A stretch of 32,232 bases of DNA, from positions 1 through 32,232 of the forward strand of contig CALKXZ010000443.1 of NCBI GenBank assembly GCA_938003775.1, read 5' to 3'. Below the pieces are notes generated by a model. It searched no databases, had not been told where the DNA came from, and was given only the letters and a program-made list of their open reading frames with translations. This stretch comes from an uncultured Granulosicoccus sp. Lineage in GTDB: Bacteria > Pseudomonadota > Gammaproteobacteria > Granulosicoccales > Granulosicoccaceae. Position 1 is the stretch's first letter, and each line of letters opens with the position of its first letter. The position numbers were made by a program, and so were the translations under genes. Positions 7,104-18,908 of this stretch are shown here, piece after piece.

Positions 7104-8840
7104 ATGGCTGCTATGCAAACCTCAAGCTGGTCACGCCGAAGAGGGTTCGTGTTGTGCGTGTTTGCTGCTATGGCAATAACGCTGATCGCCCGCGCCGCCT
7201 ACATGCAGGTTTATGATCGAGAGTTCTACGAAAGGGAGGGACGTTCACGGCAGATAGACAGAGTGGCAATTCCGGCTAGCCGTGGCGATTTGCTGGATCG
7301 CACGGGTGAGCCGTTAGCCATCAGTACACCTATTCCCTCGTTATGGGGTGTGCCAGAGAAGCTGGCTGAACAACCCGCTGCCATGCGTGAGGTAGCGGCA
7401 ATACTGGCGATAGATGCAGACAAGCTCAATAGACGAATTTCTGCAGCAGCCAGCCAAAAACGTAAGTTCATGTACATCAAGCGCCATGTGTTGCCTGAAA
7501 CGGTGGCTAAGGTGATGCAACTGAGAGTGGATGATCTGGCTGTTCAACGTGAATACCGGCGTTATTACCCCAGCGGCCCGGCGGCCTCTCATGTGCTGGG
7601 TTTTACCGGTATTGACGATCATGGTCGTGAGGGGCTGGAGTTGGCTTATGACGATTGGCTTTCAGGAGAACCTGGTTCACGGCGAGTGGTTAAGGATCTG
7701 GTTGGTCGGGAAATTACCGGTATGGATGTCATTAAGCCCGCTTTACCGGGAAAGGATCTTCGCCTTAGTATGGATCGTCAGCTGCAATACTTTGCCCATC
7801 GAGCGTTGCAAGACGCTGTGAAAGAGAATGATGCTGAGTCCGGGTCGGTGGTCGTTATGGATGTCAGGACGGGTGAAGTCGTGGCAATGGCTAATTATCC
7901 CACCTACAACCCCAATGACGTATCGGATCGTACCGGTGGGCGTCAACGCAATCGGGCGCTCACAGATGTATTTGAGCCTGGGTCCACCATGAAGCCATTC
8001 ACCATTGCGGCGGCGTTGGAGTCAGGCGACTTTAAGCCCGAAGATATTGTCTATACATCGCCTGGTCGCTATACCATCGGTAAATACCAGATCAGTGATG
8101 ACGGTAAGGATCACGGCTGGCTCGACTTACGCGGCATTGTCACTAAATCCAGTAACGTGGGTATCAGTAAGATTGCAACGGAGCTGCAACCTGATCAGAT
8201 GTGGTCTGTGTTTGATTCGTTCGGATTCGGCAGACCACCTGGCAGTGAGTTTCCTGGTGAGGTTGCGGGTTACTTTAATCACCCGACACTGTGGCATCAC
8301 GTTGAACAGGCCAGCGTATCGTACGGCTACGGAATATCTGTATCGGCCCTGCAACTGGTGCATGCGTATACCGCGCTTGCCAATGAGGGTGTCATGCCGC
8401 CGATATCATTCTTGGCAGTTGATGAGCTCCAGAGGGGTCAACGGGTCATTGATACAGCCATAGCACGCGAAGTTAACAGCATGCTTGAGGCGGTTGTTAA
8501 TGAAGGATCTGGTAAACGCGCTCATGTACCGGGTTATCGCGTCGCAGGCAAGACCGGTACGTCGCATCGCTCACAGTCGGGTGGGTACTCAGAAGACAGT
8601 TACGTGTCGGTATTTGCCGGTTTTGCCCCCGTGTCCGACCCACGATTAGCTATGGTTGTGGTGGTTCATGACCCTAAAGCTGGCCAGCATTTTGGTGGTG
8701 CAGTTGCGGCTCCAGTGTTTGCCGATGTCATGTCACACGCGCTGCGTTTAGGGGGTATTGAGCCCGATAACGTTGATGATCGTCGGGCGAGCATGGCGCC
8801 GCCGACTGTCGTTGTTGCACAGGATGGCGATCAGTCTTGA
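7104..8840 (+). CDS. ftsI: Peptidoglycan D,D-transpeptidase FtsI (PBP3)
   Basis: Class B PBP with N-terminal TM; R.G...DR.G.pLA motif (PASRGDLLDRTGEPLA); SxxK (STMKPF), SSN (KSSNVG), KTGT. Start ATG 7104 (or TTG 7098). Confidence 0.96.
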   Translation: MAAMQTSSWSRRRGFVLCVFAAMAITLIARAAYMQVYDREFYEREGRSRQIDRVAIPASRGDLLDRTGEPLAISTPIPSLWGVPEKLAEQPAAMREVAAILAIDADKLNRRISAAASQKRKFMYIKRHVLPETVAKVMQLRVDDLAVQREYRRYYPSGPAASHVLGFTGIDDHGREGLELAYDDWLSGEPGSRRVVKDLVGREITGMDVIKPALPGKDLRLSMDRQLQYFAHRALQDAVKENDAESGSVVVMDVRTGEVVAMANYPTYNPNDVSDRTGGRQRNRALTDVFEPGSTMKPFTIAAALESGDFKPEDIVYTSPGRYTIGKYQISDDGKDHGWLDLRGIVTKSSNVGISKIATELQPDQMWSVFDSFGFGRPPGSEFPGEVAGYFNHPTLWHHVEQASVSYGYGISVSALQLVHAYTALANEGVMPPISFLAVDELQRGQRVIDTAIAREVNSMLEAVVNEGSGKRAHVPGYRVAGKTGTSHRSQSGGYSEDSYVSVFAGFAPVSDPRLAMVVVVHDPKAGQHFGGAVAAPVFADVMSHALRLGGIEPDNVDDRRASMAPPTVVVAQDGDQS

Positions 8841-10369
8841 ATAAGCGGCGATCAACCACCTGGACACTTGATGCTCTGCTCGGTTCCTTGTGCCCTGACG
8901 TGCCACCCGCTATTGCGTTGACCGGTGTCTGTCTGGATAGCCGACTTGTACAGCGTGGCGATATTTACCTTGCAGTGGCGGGTGCCACGACGCATGGAAT
9001 GTGCTTTGCTCACAAGGCCGTTGCTGCTGGTGCCGTGGCTGTGTTGACCACGCCTGATGCAATGGCAGAACATGCAGATGTCGTTGATGAGTTGCAGCAG
9101 TGCGACGTTCCCGTGTTCGGTATCGCTGATTTGAATGTGCATTGCGCCACCATAGCGGCACGTTTTTACGGTGAACCTGACCAGGACCTGACACTAATAG
9201 CGGTGACTGGCACCGATGGTAAAACCTCAGTGTGCCGCTTTATTGCCCAGGCACTCAGCTCTGTTGATCAGCCCTGTGGGTATATTGGAACCTTGGGGTG
9301 GGGTATGGGTGATCATTTGCAAGCCACCGAGCTAACAACCCCCGATGCCGTTACGCTACGACGCTTGTTGGCTGACATGAAAGAACAAGGCGCGCGATGC
9401 GTGGTGCTGGAAGCATCGTCCCACGGATTGGCCACGGGTCGGCTAACGGGGTTGGCTCTGGATATTGCCGTACTAACCAATGTTGGGCGCGATCATTTGG
9501 ATTTTCATAAAACCGAACAGGCCTACCATGATGCCAAGGCGCAGCTGTTCAGTTGGCCTAGGCTCAATGCTGTCGTGCTCAATGGTTGTGATGCGTTGGG
9601 CCAAAGACTGCTAAGTGCTTCAAAGCAGACTCTTCAGTACGCGTATTTTCCGGACAATACTGCAGCGGTAGCCGTTAATGATCAGACCGTAAACGTGCAG
9701 CGTGTTGAGGCTGACGCTATAGCTATGCATAACAGCGGTTTGCAGTTCTCGATCGTCGATGGCGGTGAATCGGCGCTTATCAACAGTCCCTTGTTAGGCC
9801 GTTTTAATGTCGACAATCTGCTGGCTTGCTACTGCAGTTTAAGGGCCTATGGTCTGGCGGCTAACGAAGCTTGCCACGCGCTTTCGGCGGTCAAACCAGT
9901 TCCGGGTCGCATGGAGCGTTACGGTGGCGAAGATGTACCGACGGTCGTTATCGACTTTGCCCATACGCCCCAAGCCCTGAGTGTTGCTATTGCCGCTGTT
10001 CGCGTGCATTGCCAAGGTCAGTTGTGGGTTGTTTTTGGTTGTGGTGGTGATCGCGATAGGGGTAAACGTGCGCCGATGGCGGCGGCGGCTGAGGCCGGTG
10101 ATCGGATACTACTCACGGATGACAATCCGCGCACTGAGCGATCTGAAGACATCATCGCTGACGCGCTAACGGGTTTTAGTGATACCTCCAAGGTGCTGGT
10201 GATCAATGACCGAGCCCGCGCCATCGCGCACGCTATCACGCATGCAGCATCTTCCGATCTGATTCTAGTGGCTGGTAAAGGTCATGAGCAATTCCAGATT
10301 ATTGGCGCTACGCGCCATCGCTTCAGCGACCGTGATGAGGTTCTGGCCGCTCTGGAGCAAGCCTCATGA
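8837..10369 (+). CDS. murE: UDP-MurNAc-L-Ala-D-Glu:meso-diaminopimelate ligase MurE
   Basis: GTDGKTS P-loop, DFAHTPQAL, DNPRTE (meso-DAP specificity motif), GKGHE; TTGA overlap with ftsI. Confidence 0.96.
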   Translation: MNKRRSTTWTLDALLGSLCPDVPPAIALTGVCLDSRLVQRGDIYLAVAGATTHGMCFAHKAVAAGAVAVLTTPDAMAEHADVVDELQQCDVPVFGIADLNVHCATIAARFYGEPDQDLTLIAVTGTDGKTSVCRFIAQALSSVDQPCGYIGTLGWGMGDHLQATELTTPDAVTLRRLLADMKEQGARCVVLEASSHGLATGRLTGLALDIAVLTNVGRDHLDFHKTEQAYHDAKAQLFSWPRLNAVVLNGCDALGQRLLSASKQTLQYAYFPDNTAAVAVNDQTVNVQRVEADAIAMHNSGLQFSIVDGGESALINSPLLGRFNVDNLLACYCSLRAYGLAANEACHALSAVKPVPGRMERYGGEDVPTVVIDFAHTPQALSVAIAAVRVHCQGQLWVVFGCGGDRDRGKRAPMAAAAEAGDRILLTDDNPRTERSEDIIADALTGFSDTSKVLVINDRARAIAHAITHAASSDLILVAGKGHEQFQIIGATRHRFSDRDEVLAALEQAS

Positions 10370-11751
10370 GCTTCAGTTTGCCGCTTAGCGATTGTGTTGC
10401 ACCCCTGCAGGCTGGTCTCAATGGAAGTAGCGTTGAGTTCACCGGTGTCAGTATCGATACTCGCACGCTGAGTCCGGGCGACTTGTATGTGGCTATTCAA
10501 GGCGAACGTTTCAACGGTCATGAATTTGTTGCACAAGCTGAACAAGCCGGTGCGCGTGCTGTGCTGGTGCATGAGCCGGTGGTCTCGAATCTGCCGCAGT
10601 TGACTGTTACCAACACGCAAACAGCATTGGGCCAGCTTGCACAACTGTGGACACAGCGATTCGACATTCCAATCATTGCCATAACCGGCAGTAACGGCAA
10701 AACCACTGTTAAGGAAATTATTGCCACTATTTTGCGACAACTGGGCCCTGTACTGGCTACCCGCGGCAATCTGAATAACGAACTGGGTGTGCCACTGACA
10801 TTGCTAGAGATGCGTCAGGACCATCTCTATGCAGTCATCGAGATGGGTGCGAGTCACGCCGGTGAAATTGCCCGCCTTGTGCAGATAGCCAAACCGGATG
10901 TGGCGGTCGTGACCAACATTGGTACAGCGCACTTAGAGGGTTTTGGCAGCGTGGCGGGTATTGCGCAGGCGAAATCTGAAATCTATGCTGGGCTCACATC
11001 TGAGGGCTTTGCGATCATCAACGCGGATGATCAATATGCCGATCAGATGCGTACTGCTGCCGCGCATTGTCACCGCTTTGAGTTTGGTACAGGCGCTGAA
11101 TCCGGTGTGCAAGGTGTGCCTGGAGCTGGCCTGAATTTTAAGCTTCAGGGTGCAACGTTGTCTCCACGTTTCCAATTGAATGGCGATCACAATGGCCTGA
11201 ATGCACTGGCTGCGGTGGCTGCGGTGCACTGTCTGGATATTCAATCCACTAGCATTGTGCGCGGTATCGAGAGTGTGCGTTCGGTACCAGGCAGGCTTGA
11301 GAAGAAGCCTGGTGTTAATGGTGCAACCGTTATCGACGATAGCTACAACGCGAATCCGGACTCTGTGAAACAGGCTATTAACGTGCTGTCTCGCTGTGGC
11401 GGTGTTCGTTATTTAGTGCTAGGTGATATGGCAGAGCTGGGAGCCGAGGCTGACAGCTTGCATGCAAAGCTCGGTTCGTACGCAAAGCAAACAGGTGTTG
11501 ATGGGTTATGGACCACAGGGCCTCTGGCATCACATGCCTACAACGCATTTTCCATTGACCGTGCAAGCGCATCTGCTGGCGGACACTTTGTTGATCAAGA
11601 GACGCTGATTAATGATCTTAAAGCGTCGATGAAAGACGGTGTCACCGTGTTGGTTAAAGGTTCGCGAAGTGCTCGAATGGAACGTGTTGTTAAGGCGCTT
11701 ATGCCAGTGGCTAAAGCCAGTATGGCGTCAAGTAGCGTGCTGCCATCATGA
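10366..11751 (+). CDS. murF: UDP-MurNAc-tripeptide:D-Ala-D-Ala ligase MurF
   Basis: [55 protein letters not shown] motifs; ATGA overlap with murE. Confidence 0.96.
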   Translation: MSFSLPLSDCVAPLQAGLNGSSVEFTGVSIDTRTLSPGDLYVAIQGERFNGHEFVAQAEQAGARAVLVHEPVVSNLPQLTVTNTQTALGQLAQLWTQRFDIPIIAITGSNGKTTVKEIIATILRQLGPVLATRGNLNNELGVPLTLLEMRQDHLYAVIEMGASHAGEIARLVQIAKPDVAVVTNIGTAHLEGFGSVAGIAQAKSEIYAGLTSEGFAIINADDQYADQMRTAAAHCHRFEFGTGAESGVQGVPGAGLNFKLQGATLSPRFQLNGDHNGLNALAAVAAVHCLDIQSTSIVRGIESVRSVPGRLEKKPGVNGATVIDDSYNANPDSVKQAINVLSRCGGVRYLVLGDMAELGAEADSLHAKLGSYAKQTGVDGLWTTGPLASHAYNAFSIDRASASAGGHFVDQETLINDLKASMKDGVTVLVKGSRSARMERVVKALMPVAKASMASSSVLPS

Positions 11752-12830
11752 TGTTAATGATCAGCGAATGGCTGGCATTGTTCGATCCTGGCTTTGGCGT
11801 GGTTCGATACATAACAGTCCGTGCCATCTTTGCTGCATTGACGGCGCTGGTGATCTGTTTGCTGGTTGGTCCACGGCTTATACGCTGGCTAACAGCGGCA
11901 AAAATTGGTCAATCTGTGCGCAGTGATGGCCCGCAGTCGCACCTGGTCAAGGCGGGTACACCCACCATGGGCGGTGCCATGATTATTGTGGCCGTGTCGT
12001 TGAGTACGTTGATCTGGTCTGATCTGACAGTCCGCCAGGTGTGGGTCATACTGTTTGTCACGATTGGCTTTGGTGCGATCGGCTGGGTTGATGATTATCG
12101 CAAAGTCGTATTAGCCAATTCGGTCGGATTAACAGCGCGAGAGAAGCTTGTCTGGCAGACGCTGGTTGCTGGTGCGGCCGTAGTTACCTTATATATAACG
12201 GCATCAGATCGTGCGGAAGTTGAACTGATCATTCCATTTTTTAAAGAAGCGGCCATTTATATGGGGTGGTTGTTCATCCCGTTTGCTTTTCTGGTTGTTG
12301 TCGGTAGTAGCAATGCTGTCAACCTAACGGACGGACTTGATGGCTTGGCTATCCTACCTTCTGTAATGGTTGCGGCAGGGCTGGGACTAATCGCCTACCT
12401 TGCTGGACACGCCATCTTTGCAGGCTATTTAGGCATACCCAATATCAAAGGAGCTGGTGAGCTAACCATATTCTGCAGTGCTCTGGTGGGTGCCGGGCTG
12501 GGTTTTTTGTGGTTCAACACCTATCCGGCGCAGGTGTTTATGGGCGATGTCGGCGCGCTGAGCATTGGTGCCTCGCTAGGGGCTGTGGCTATCATGGTGC
12601 GTCAGGAGTTGGTGCTTTTTATCATGGGCGGCATCTTTGTTCTCGAAGCAGTATCGGTCATTTTGCAAGTCGGCTCGTTCAAGTTAACGGGCAAGCGTAT
12701 TTTTCGCATGGCGCCCATACATCACCACTTCGAACTTAAGGGGTGGCCCGAACCGCGAATCATTGTGCGCTTTTGGATCATCACGGTCATTCTGGTGCTG
12801 GTGGGTTTGTCGACCTTGAAGATACGCTGA
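11748..12830 (+). CDS. mraY: Phospho-MurNAc-pentapeptide-transferase MraY
   Basis: Polytopic protein with [46 protein letters not shown] motifs. Confidence 0.97.
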   Translation: MMLMISEWLALFDPGFGVVRYITVRAIFAALTALVICLLVGPRLIRWLTAAKIGQSVRSDGPQSHLVKAGTPTMGGAMIIVAVSLSTLIWSDLTVRQVWVILFVTIGFGAIGWVDDYRKVVLANSVGLTAREKLVWQTLVAGAAVVTLYITASDRAEVELIIPFFKEAAIYMGWLFIPFAFLVVVGSSNAVNLTDGLDGLAILPSVMVAAGLGLIAYLAGHAIFAGYLGIPNIKGAGELTIFCSALVGAGLGFLWFNTYPAQVFMGDVGALSIGASLGAVAIMVRQELVLFIMGGIFVLEAVSVILQVGSFKLTGKRIFRMAPIHHHFELKGWPEPRIIVRFWIITVILVLVGLSTLKIR

Positions 12831-14173
12831 TGCAAATACGCGAACTACAAGACGAACGCGTACTGGTTGTCGGCTATGGTGTTACCGGCGCATCAGTGGC
12901 GCGATTTCTCAAGCAGGAACAAATCAGCTTTGACATTGCTGATGAATGTGATGCGGCGCGAGCGCGGCACATTGCAGACGAAGTGGGTTGTCATGTAGTC
13001 AACCGGTTCGATACTGAATTGTTCAGCCACTACTCAATACTGGTTCTGAGTCCGGGTATACCGCGTTCCACTCGGGCAATTGCGGAGGCTGTTGCTGCAG
13101 GTGCAACTGTCGTGGGCGACATAGAATTGTTCGCAGGCGTTGTTGATGTGCCCGTTATTGCGGTCACCGGCTCTAACGGCAAAAGCACCGTTGTGTCTTG
13201 GATAGCCAGCACATTGCAAAGCGCTGGTATCAATGCGCTGGCGTGCGGCAATATTGGTCAGCCTGCGCTGGACAGCATTAGATTGAACGCAGAGCTGTTG
13301 GTGCTGGAATTGTCCAGCTATCAGCTTGAGTCAACCTATTCGTTAAGACCTTTATCTGCCACCGTTCTTAATATTAGTGACGATCACCTGGATCGTTATG
13401 ACAGCCTTGAACACTATGCGGCTACTAAGCGTACTGTGCTCGATCATGCACAACACCGCGTTGTCAATCGAGATGATCCGCGCACTTGGCCTACGAACGC
13501 TGAGCAGGAAAACTGTACCGGGTTCACGCTTGCAGTGGATGAGTCTGCGCCAGCGGTGCGCTGGCATCGTAGCTACAAGCAGAATCAATACTGGCTGTGT
13601 GACGATCAATCGACACTGTTGGCTCAGTCGGATTTGCGGCTGCCTGGAGATCACAATGCGGCGAATGCTCTGGCTGTACTGGCATTGATTGAACCACTGG
13701 CAGTCCCGTTTGCTGACTTGAAAGATGGCTTGCTTGGCTTCGCTGGCTTACCCCATCGCGGTGAATACCTCGGCGAGCAGGGAGGTGTGCGCTGGTATAA
13801 CGATTCCAAGGGCACCAATGTAGATGCGTGTGCCAAGGCCATCACGGCTATGCCTGGACCTGTGTTATTGATCGCGGGCGGAATAGCGAAAGGTGCTGAC
13901 TTCAAACCGCTGCGGGAGACCGTTCGAACACATGTGCGTCTGCTGGTGCTCATAGGGCGTGATCGTGAACGAATAAAAGCGCATCTGGACGGAACAACAG
14001 ACATGGTTCTGGCTGAAGACCTGACACAGGCTGTGACTATCTGTCAGCGACAGGCCAAACCTGGTGATGTGGTGTTGCTATCGCCAGCGTGTGCCAGCTT
14101 CGATATGTTTAAAAATTTTGAAGATCGCGGTGAGCAATTCAGTGCAGCCGTTGAGCAGGTGCTAGCGGCATGA
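12830..14173 (+). CDS. murD: UDP-MurNAc-L-Ala:D-Glu ligase MurD
   Basis: [27 protein letters not shown]...LSPGIP, AVTGSNGKSTV, LELSSYQLE, LNISDDHLDRY, PHRGEYLGEQGGVRWYNDSKGTN. ORF-track start at 12743 lies inside mraY; ATG at 12830 is preferred. Confidence 0.95.
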   Translation: MQIRELQDERVLVVGYGVTGASVARFLKQEQISFDIADECDAARARHIADEVGCHVVNRFDTELFSHYSILVLSPGIPRSTRAIAEAVAAGATVVGDIELFAGVVDVPVIAVTGSNGKSTVVSWIASTLQSAGINALACGNIGQPALDSIRLNAELLVLELSSYQLESTYSLRPLSATVLNISDDHLDRYDSLEHYAATKRTVLDHAQHRVVNRDDPRTWPTNAEQENCTGFTLAVDESAPAVRWHRSYKQNQYWLCDDQSTLLAQSDLRLPGDHNAANALAVLALIEPLAVPFADLKDGLLGFAGLPHRGEYLGEQGGVRWYNDSKGTNVDACAKAITAMPGPVLLIAGGIAKGADFKPLRETVRTHVRLLVLIGRDRERIKAHLDGTTDMVLAEDLTQAVTICQRQAKPGDVVLLSPACASFDMFKNFEDRGEQFSAAVEQVLAA

Positions 14174-15396
14174 GCACATTGGTCTCCAGAGTCGCAACTG
14201 GCCGGTTAAGTGATTCGTCGCGTTCACACGAGCCGGAAGCTCGATCAGTGTTCGCTGACCACGCGCTGTTAATCGCCGTGCTAGCGCTTGGCTTGTTCGG
14301 TGCTGTGATGATCGCATCAGCCTCCATGGCCTTTGCACAAGAGACCTACAACACGCCATTCTATTTTGTCAGTCGCCAGTTGTTGTTCCTCGCTATTGGT
14401 TGTGCTGCGGGCGTTTTGACGTTCCGACTACCACTGGCCCTGTGGGAGCGATACGGCCCACATTTAATTATCATTTCATTGGTGTTTCTTCTGCTGGTTC
14501 TGGTTCCTGGCATAGGTAAGGAGGTTAACGGTAGCCGACGTTGGATTGACCTCGGTCTATTTACTGTACAGGTGTCTGAAACTGTCAAATTGTTTGTGAT
14601 TGTGTATTTGGCGGGTTACCTGGTGCGTCGTGGTTACCTGGTACAGACAACCTTTGGTGGTTTTTTCAGGCCACTATTACTGATCTGTGCTGCGGGGGGG
14701 CTATTGCTGCTAGAACCCGATTTTGGCGCTGCTGTGGTTATCGTTGCTACCGCCGTCATCATGATTCTGGTTGCGGGTGTGCGTTTTTCACAGTTTATTG
14801 CCATTGTTGGCGTATTGGGTGTCGTAGGTGGTGTTCTGATAATGACATCACCTTATCGGCTGCAGCGGTTTGTCAGTTTTCTTGATCCGTTCGCTGATGC
14901 CTATAACTCCGGTTTTCAACTCACTCAGTCACTGATAGCAATTGGTAGTGGCGGTCTGACCGGTGTGGGCTTTGGCAGTAGTGTGCAAAAATTATTTTAT
15001 CTACCAGAGGCTCATACTGATTTTCTGTTTGCCGTGTTATGTGAGGAGCTTGGTTTAGTTGGTGCGGTTTGCTTGATACTGCTCTACAGTTTCATCGTTT
15101 GGCGCTGTTTCACCCTGGCACGTATTGCTGATGAACAGGGTAATCGCTTTGCCGGATTTTTAGCCTTGGGCATTGGCGCCTGGATTGGCTTGCAGTCGTT
15201 TATCAATATGGGTGTGAACCTGGGTGTACTGCCAACTAAAGGTATCACGCTGCCCTTAATGAGTTACGGCGGCAGTAGTGCCATCGTTTTTGCCATTACC
15301 TTCAGTCTGTTACTACGTGTTGAGTGGGAACTACGGTACGACACCTCACTAACGTTACATGCACGTGAATCACGGATGAACGGAGGTGCTGCATGA
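14170..15396 (+). CDS. ftsW: Lipid II-polymerizing SEDS glycosyltransferase FtsW
   Basis: SEDS family polytopic protein: MIASASM, GKEVNGSRRWIDL, LLLEPDFGAAVVI, GSGGLTGVGFGSSVQKLFYLPEAHTDFLFAVLCEELG, LPTKGITLPLMSYGGSS. Confidence 0.96.
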   Translation: MSTLVSRVATGRLSDSSRSHEPEARSVFADHALLIAVLALGLFGAVMIASASMAFAQETYNTPFYFVSRQLLFLAIGCAAGVLTFRLPLALWERYGPHLIIISLVFLLLVLVPGIGKEVNGSRRWIDLGLFTVQVSETVKLFVIVYLAGYLVRRGYLVQTTFGGFFRPLLLICAAGGLLLLEPDFGAAVVIVATAVIMILVAGVRFSQFIAIVGVLGVVGGVLIMTSPYRLQRFVSFLDPFADAYNSGFQLTQSLIAIGSGGLTGVGFGSSVQKLFYLPEAHTDFLFAVLCEELGLVGAVCLILLYSFIVWRCFTLARIADEQGNRFAGFLALGIGAWIGLQSFINMGVNLGVLPTKGITLPLMSYGGSSAIVFAITFSLLLRVEWELRYDTSLTLHARESRMNGGAA

Positions 15397-16484
15397 GCCG
15401 CCCTGTGCTGGTTGCTGCCGGTGGTACTGGTGGTCATGTGATTCCTGCGTTAGCGGTGGCTGATGTGTTGGCTCAGCGAAATATTCCTGTTATCTGGATG
15501 GGTACCAGCAGTGGTTTGGAGGCCCGTTTGGTGCCTGCTGCCGGTATCGATATCCGCTGTATCTCTGTGGTTGGTTTGCGCGGTAAGACAGCCCTACAAA
15601 CACTGATTGCACCGCTGAAGTTACTGCGCGCCTGTGTTCAGTGTGTGCATCTGGTGTATTCGCTCAAACCACGTGCTGTACTGGGTATGGGGGGATTTGT
15701 GTCGGGTCCTGTGGGTATTGCTGCGTTGTTAGCGCGAAAACCACTGGTGCTTCACGAACAGAACGCCATTGCTGGCATGACCAATCGTTGGTTAAGTGCC
15801 CACGCACAACGTGTTCTGTGTGCGTGGTCCGGTGTCTTCAAGGAGTCGATCAATGCCCGTAGCGTAGGAAACCCTGTATCGGCCGACATAGCAGAACTTG
15901 CGGCTAAGTCGTGCGCTGCAGATACGAATGCTTCCGAGCGTGCCAGTCGGCACTCACTACGTGTACTGGTTGTTGGTGGCAGTCGTGGAGCACAGGTGCT
16001 CAATGAGATTGTGCCAGAGGCCATTGCAGCGTTGGAGCAACCTGTGAGCGTACTGCATCAGGCAGGGGTGTCCAATGTAGAGAGTGTCGAGAAACGCTAC
16101 CGGCAAGCAACTCAAGCCGATGTCACTGTGAGTGAGTTTATTGATGATATGGCAGGCGCCTATCAAGCAGCTGATGTTGTGATATCGCGCAGCGGTGCTA
16201 TGACGATCACTGAGCTGAGTGCGTTGGGTGTACCGAGCATCCTAGTGCCGTTTCCATCAGCTGTGGATGATCATCAGACATACAACGCCAAACATTTATC
16301 GGATGTTGGTGCGGCTGTGCTGATGCCGCAATCTTCGCTAACAGCCTTGACACTCTCCAGTGAGCTTAAGCGCTTAATAAGTGCACCCGAGGAGCTTGCG
16401 GCAATGGCTCGTGCAGCTCGATCTTGCTTCACTCCGCGCGCCGCAGAAGCGGTGGCAGATGCGTTGATTGAGGTATCACGCTGA
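15393..16484 (+). CDS. murG: UDP-GlcNAc:lipid I GlcNAc transferase MurG
   Basis: [22 protein letters not shown]...[89 protein letters not shown]. Confidence 0.96.
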   Translation: MSRPVLVAAGGTGGHVIPALAVADVLAQRNIPVIWMGTSSGLEARLVPAAGIDIRCISVVGLRGKTALQTLIAPLKLLRACVQCVHLVYSLKPRAVLGMGGFVSGPVGIAALLARKPLVLHEQNAIAGMTNRWLSAHAQRVLCAWSGVFKESINARSVGNPVSADIAELAAKSCAADTNASERASRHSLRVLVVGGSRGAQVLNEIVPEAIAALEQPVSVLHQAGVSNVESVEKRYRQATQADVTVSEFIDDMAGAYQAADVVISRSGAMTITELSALGVPSILVPFPSAVDDHQTYNAKHLSDVGAAVLMPQSSLTALTLSSELKRLISAPEELAAMARAARSCFTPRAAEAVADALIEVSR

Positions 16485-17956
16485 TGGTTGTGGATATTTC
16501 ACCTCTGGTCAAAAGCCAAATGCGCCGTGTTCGCGCCATGCACTTCATTGGTATTGGTGGCGTTGGCATGGGTGGTATTGCGGAGGTCATGCATCATCTG
16601 GGTTTTCGTATCAGTGGCTCTGACCTGGGTAGCAATGCATTGACCTTGCGTTTGCAGGAACTGGGTGTCGATGTACGTCAGGGCCATGCCGCCACGCATG
16701 TTGAAGATGCCGATGTCGTTGTTATATCAACGGCTGTTCCAGATACCAATCCAGAGCTTTTGCGTGCACGAGAGCTGCGAATACCGGTTGTGAGGCGCGC
16801 CGAGATGTTGGCCGAGCTAATGCGTTTCCAACAAGGCATAGCCGTGGCAGGGACACACGGAAAGACAACAACGACCAGTTTGGTTGCAAGCCTTCTGACA
16901 GAAGGCGGTATGGATCCTACCTATGTGATAGGTGGTCGGTTGAACAGCTCGTCTACCAATGCTTACCTGGGGCAATCCGAGTGGCTGGTTGCTGAGGCCG
17001 ATGAGAGTGACGCCTCGTTTCTTTATCTACAGCCGGTCATGTCCATTGTGACCAATATCGATGCAGACCACCTGTCGACCTACGACGGTGACTTTGAGAA
17101 GCTCAAGCAAACGTTTGTCGACTTCCTGATGCATTTACCGTTCTATGGGCTTGCCATTGTGTGCATTGATGATGAGCACATAAGAGATGTCTTGCCGCGC
17201 GTTGGTCGACCCGTACGAACATACGGCTTTGATCAGGCGGCTGACGTGCAGGCGTTGAATGTACGTCAGGAAGGGCTGCGTATGTATTTTGATGTACGTA
17301 TTGATGACGGTGGAGATGTGAGCAGTGAGATACGTGATATCGCGCTCAATATGCCAGGACGGCACAACGTACTCAACGCTTTAGCGGCGATCACAGTTGC
17401 ACTGGAACTGGGCGTTCCAGTGAAGTCGAGCAAGCGAGCATTGTCACGCTTTGCCGGAATTGGCAGACGTGCCCAATCGCATGGATTTTTATTTTTCCCA
17501 GGTGGCACTGCTGAGCTACTCGATGATTATGGACATCATCCGACTGAGGTGTCTGCCACGCTCAAAGCCATACGCGGTGGCTGGCCCGAGCGGCGAATGG
17601 TTGTTATTTTCCAGCCACACCGATTCACTCGGACCCGCGACTTGTTTGAAGACTTTGCCCAGAGTCTGTCCTTAACTGACGTGTTGCTACTCACCGAAGT
17701 TTATGCAGCGGGTGAAGATCATATAACCGGCGCCGATGGTCGTGCACTGGCGCGAGCCATTCGCAACCGTGGTGCTGTAGAACCGATTTTTGTCGAGGAT
17801 ATTCACGATACACCAGCAGCGCTTGAGCGCATTTTAGAAGATGGCGACATCGTCCTGACTCTGGGTGCTGGCAATGTGGGTGGGCTGGCGCTGACTCTGC
17901 CCGAGTATTTTGCTGAAGGTGCACAGCTTAGACGTGAGGAGGCCAGACATGAGTGA
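16484..17956 (+). CDS. murC: UDP-MurNAc:L-Ala ligase MurC
   Basis: [97 protein letters not shown]. Confidence 0.97.
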   Translation: MVVDISPLVKSQMRRVRAMHFIGIGGVGMGGIAEVMHHLGFRISGSDLGSNALTLRLQELGVDVRQGHAATHVEDADVVVISTAVPDTNPELLRARELRIPVVRRAEMLAELMRFQQGIAVAGTHGKTTTTSLVASLLTEGGMDPTYVIGGRLNSSSTNAYLGQSEWLVAEADESDASFLYLQPVMSIVTNIDADHLSTYDGDFEKLKQTFVDFLMHLPFYGLAIVCIDDEHIRDVLPRVGRPVRTYGFDQAADVQALNVRQEGLRMYFDVRIDDGGDVSSEIRDIALNMPGRHNVLNALAAITVALELGVPVKSSKRALSRFAGIGRRAQSHGFLFFPGGTAELLDDYGHHPTEVSATLKAIRGGWPERRMVVIFQPHRFTRTRDLFEDFAQSLSLTDVLLLTEVYAAGEDHITGADGRALARAIRNRGAVEPIFVEDIHDTPAALERILEDGDIVLTLGAGNVGGLALTLPEYFAEGAQLRREEARHE

Positions 17957-18908
17957 TTCATTGTTTGACCGACGACAGTTTAAGACTGAACAGTTTGGCA
18001 AGGTGGCCGTGGTGATGGGCGGCTGGTCAGCGGAGCGTGAAGTCTCGCTAATGAGCGGGCAGCAGATTTTTGAAGCCCTAAGCTCTGCCGGTGTCGATGC
18101 GCACGCTGTCGATGCTGGGCGCGACATAGCGACGGTGCTGACCCGTGGTGGGTTTGATCGGGCGTTTCTCATTCTGCATGGTCGCGGTGGCGAGGATGGC
18201 ACGGTGCAAGGTGCTTTAGAGTTGGCCGGTTTGCCCTATACCGGTACCGGCGTGTTGGGTTCAGCATTGTGCATGGATAAGTGGCGGTCCAAAGCACTGG
18301 TCTCTTTACACGGTGTGGCGACACCGCAAGCCAAGCGTGTACAAACTCTGCAAGAGGCTGAGCAAGCCGCACAAGATATTGGTTACCCGGTGGTGGTTAA
18401 GCCGACACTTGAAGGATCGAGTATCGGCGTCACGATGGTTAACTATTCTCAGCAGATTGCCTCTGCCTTCGATGAGGCAAGACGCTATGGGCCTGTCCTG
18501 GTTGAGCAGCGTATGACTGGTCGAGAGGTGACCGCTGCTATTGTGGGTCGCACCGCCTTGCCACTAGTCAGCATGCAAGGCGCTGATGAATTCTATGACT
18601 ATAAAGCCAAGTATCTGTCAGATGACACGCAGTACCAGTGCCCGGTCGATCTTCCAGATTCACTAACTGAGATAATCCAGCAGCGAGCACTGGCGGCATT
18701 TGATGCATTAGGGTGTCGAGCCTGGGCTCGGGTTGACTTCATGCTCGATGCAGATGGTCAACCGCAGTTTATCGAATGCAATACAGCACCTGGCATGACC
18801 AGTCATTCATTGGTGCCAATCGCTGCGGCCCAGGCAGGTGTTGAATTCGATACGCTGTGTTTGCAGATTCTGTCTGACACGCTCAGCTTGGCGGAGCTGG
18901 CAGCATGA
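17949..18908 (+). CDS. ddl: D-alanine:D-alanine ligase
   Basis: [104 protein letters not shown]. Start MSDSLFDRR at 17949, overlapping murC. Confidence 0.96.
   Translation: MSDSLFDRRQFKTEQFGKVAVVMGGWSAEREVSLMSGQQIFEALSSAGVDAHAVDAGRDIATVLTRGGFDRAFLILHGRGGEDGTVQGALELAGLPYTGTGVLGSALCMDKWRSKALVSLHGVATPQAKRVQTLQEAEQAAQDIGYPVVVKPTLEGSSIGVTMVNYSQQIASAFDEARRYGPVLVEQRMTGREVTAAIVGRTALPLVSMQGADEFYDYKAKYLSDDTQYQCPVDLPDSLTEIIQQRALAAFDALGCRAWARVDFMLDADGQPQFIECNTAPGMTSHSLVPIAAAQAGVEFDTLCLQILSDTLSLAELAA

Noticed and set aside
8005-8463. 152-aa ORF in an alternate frame of ftsI
   Set aside because: Arg/Ser-rich shadow ORF inside a clear PBP3 coding sequence.
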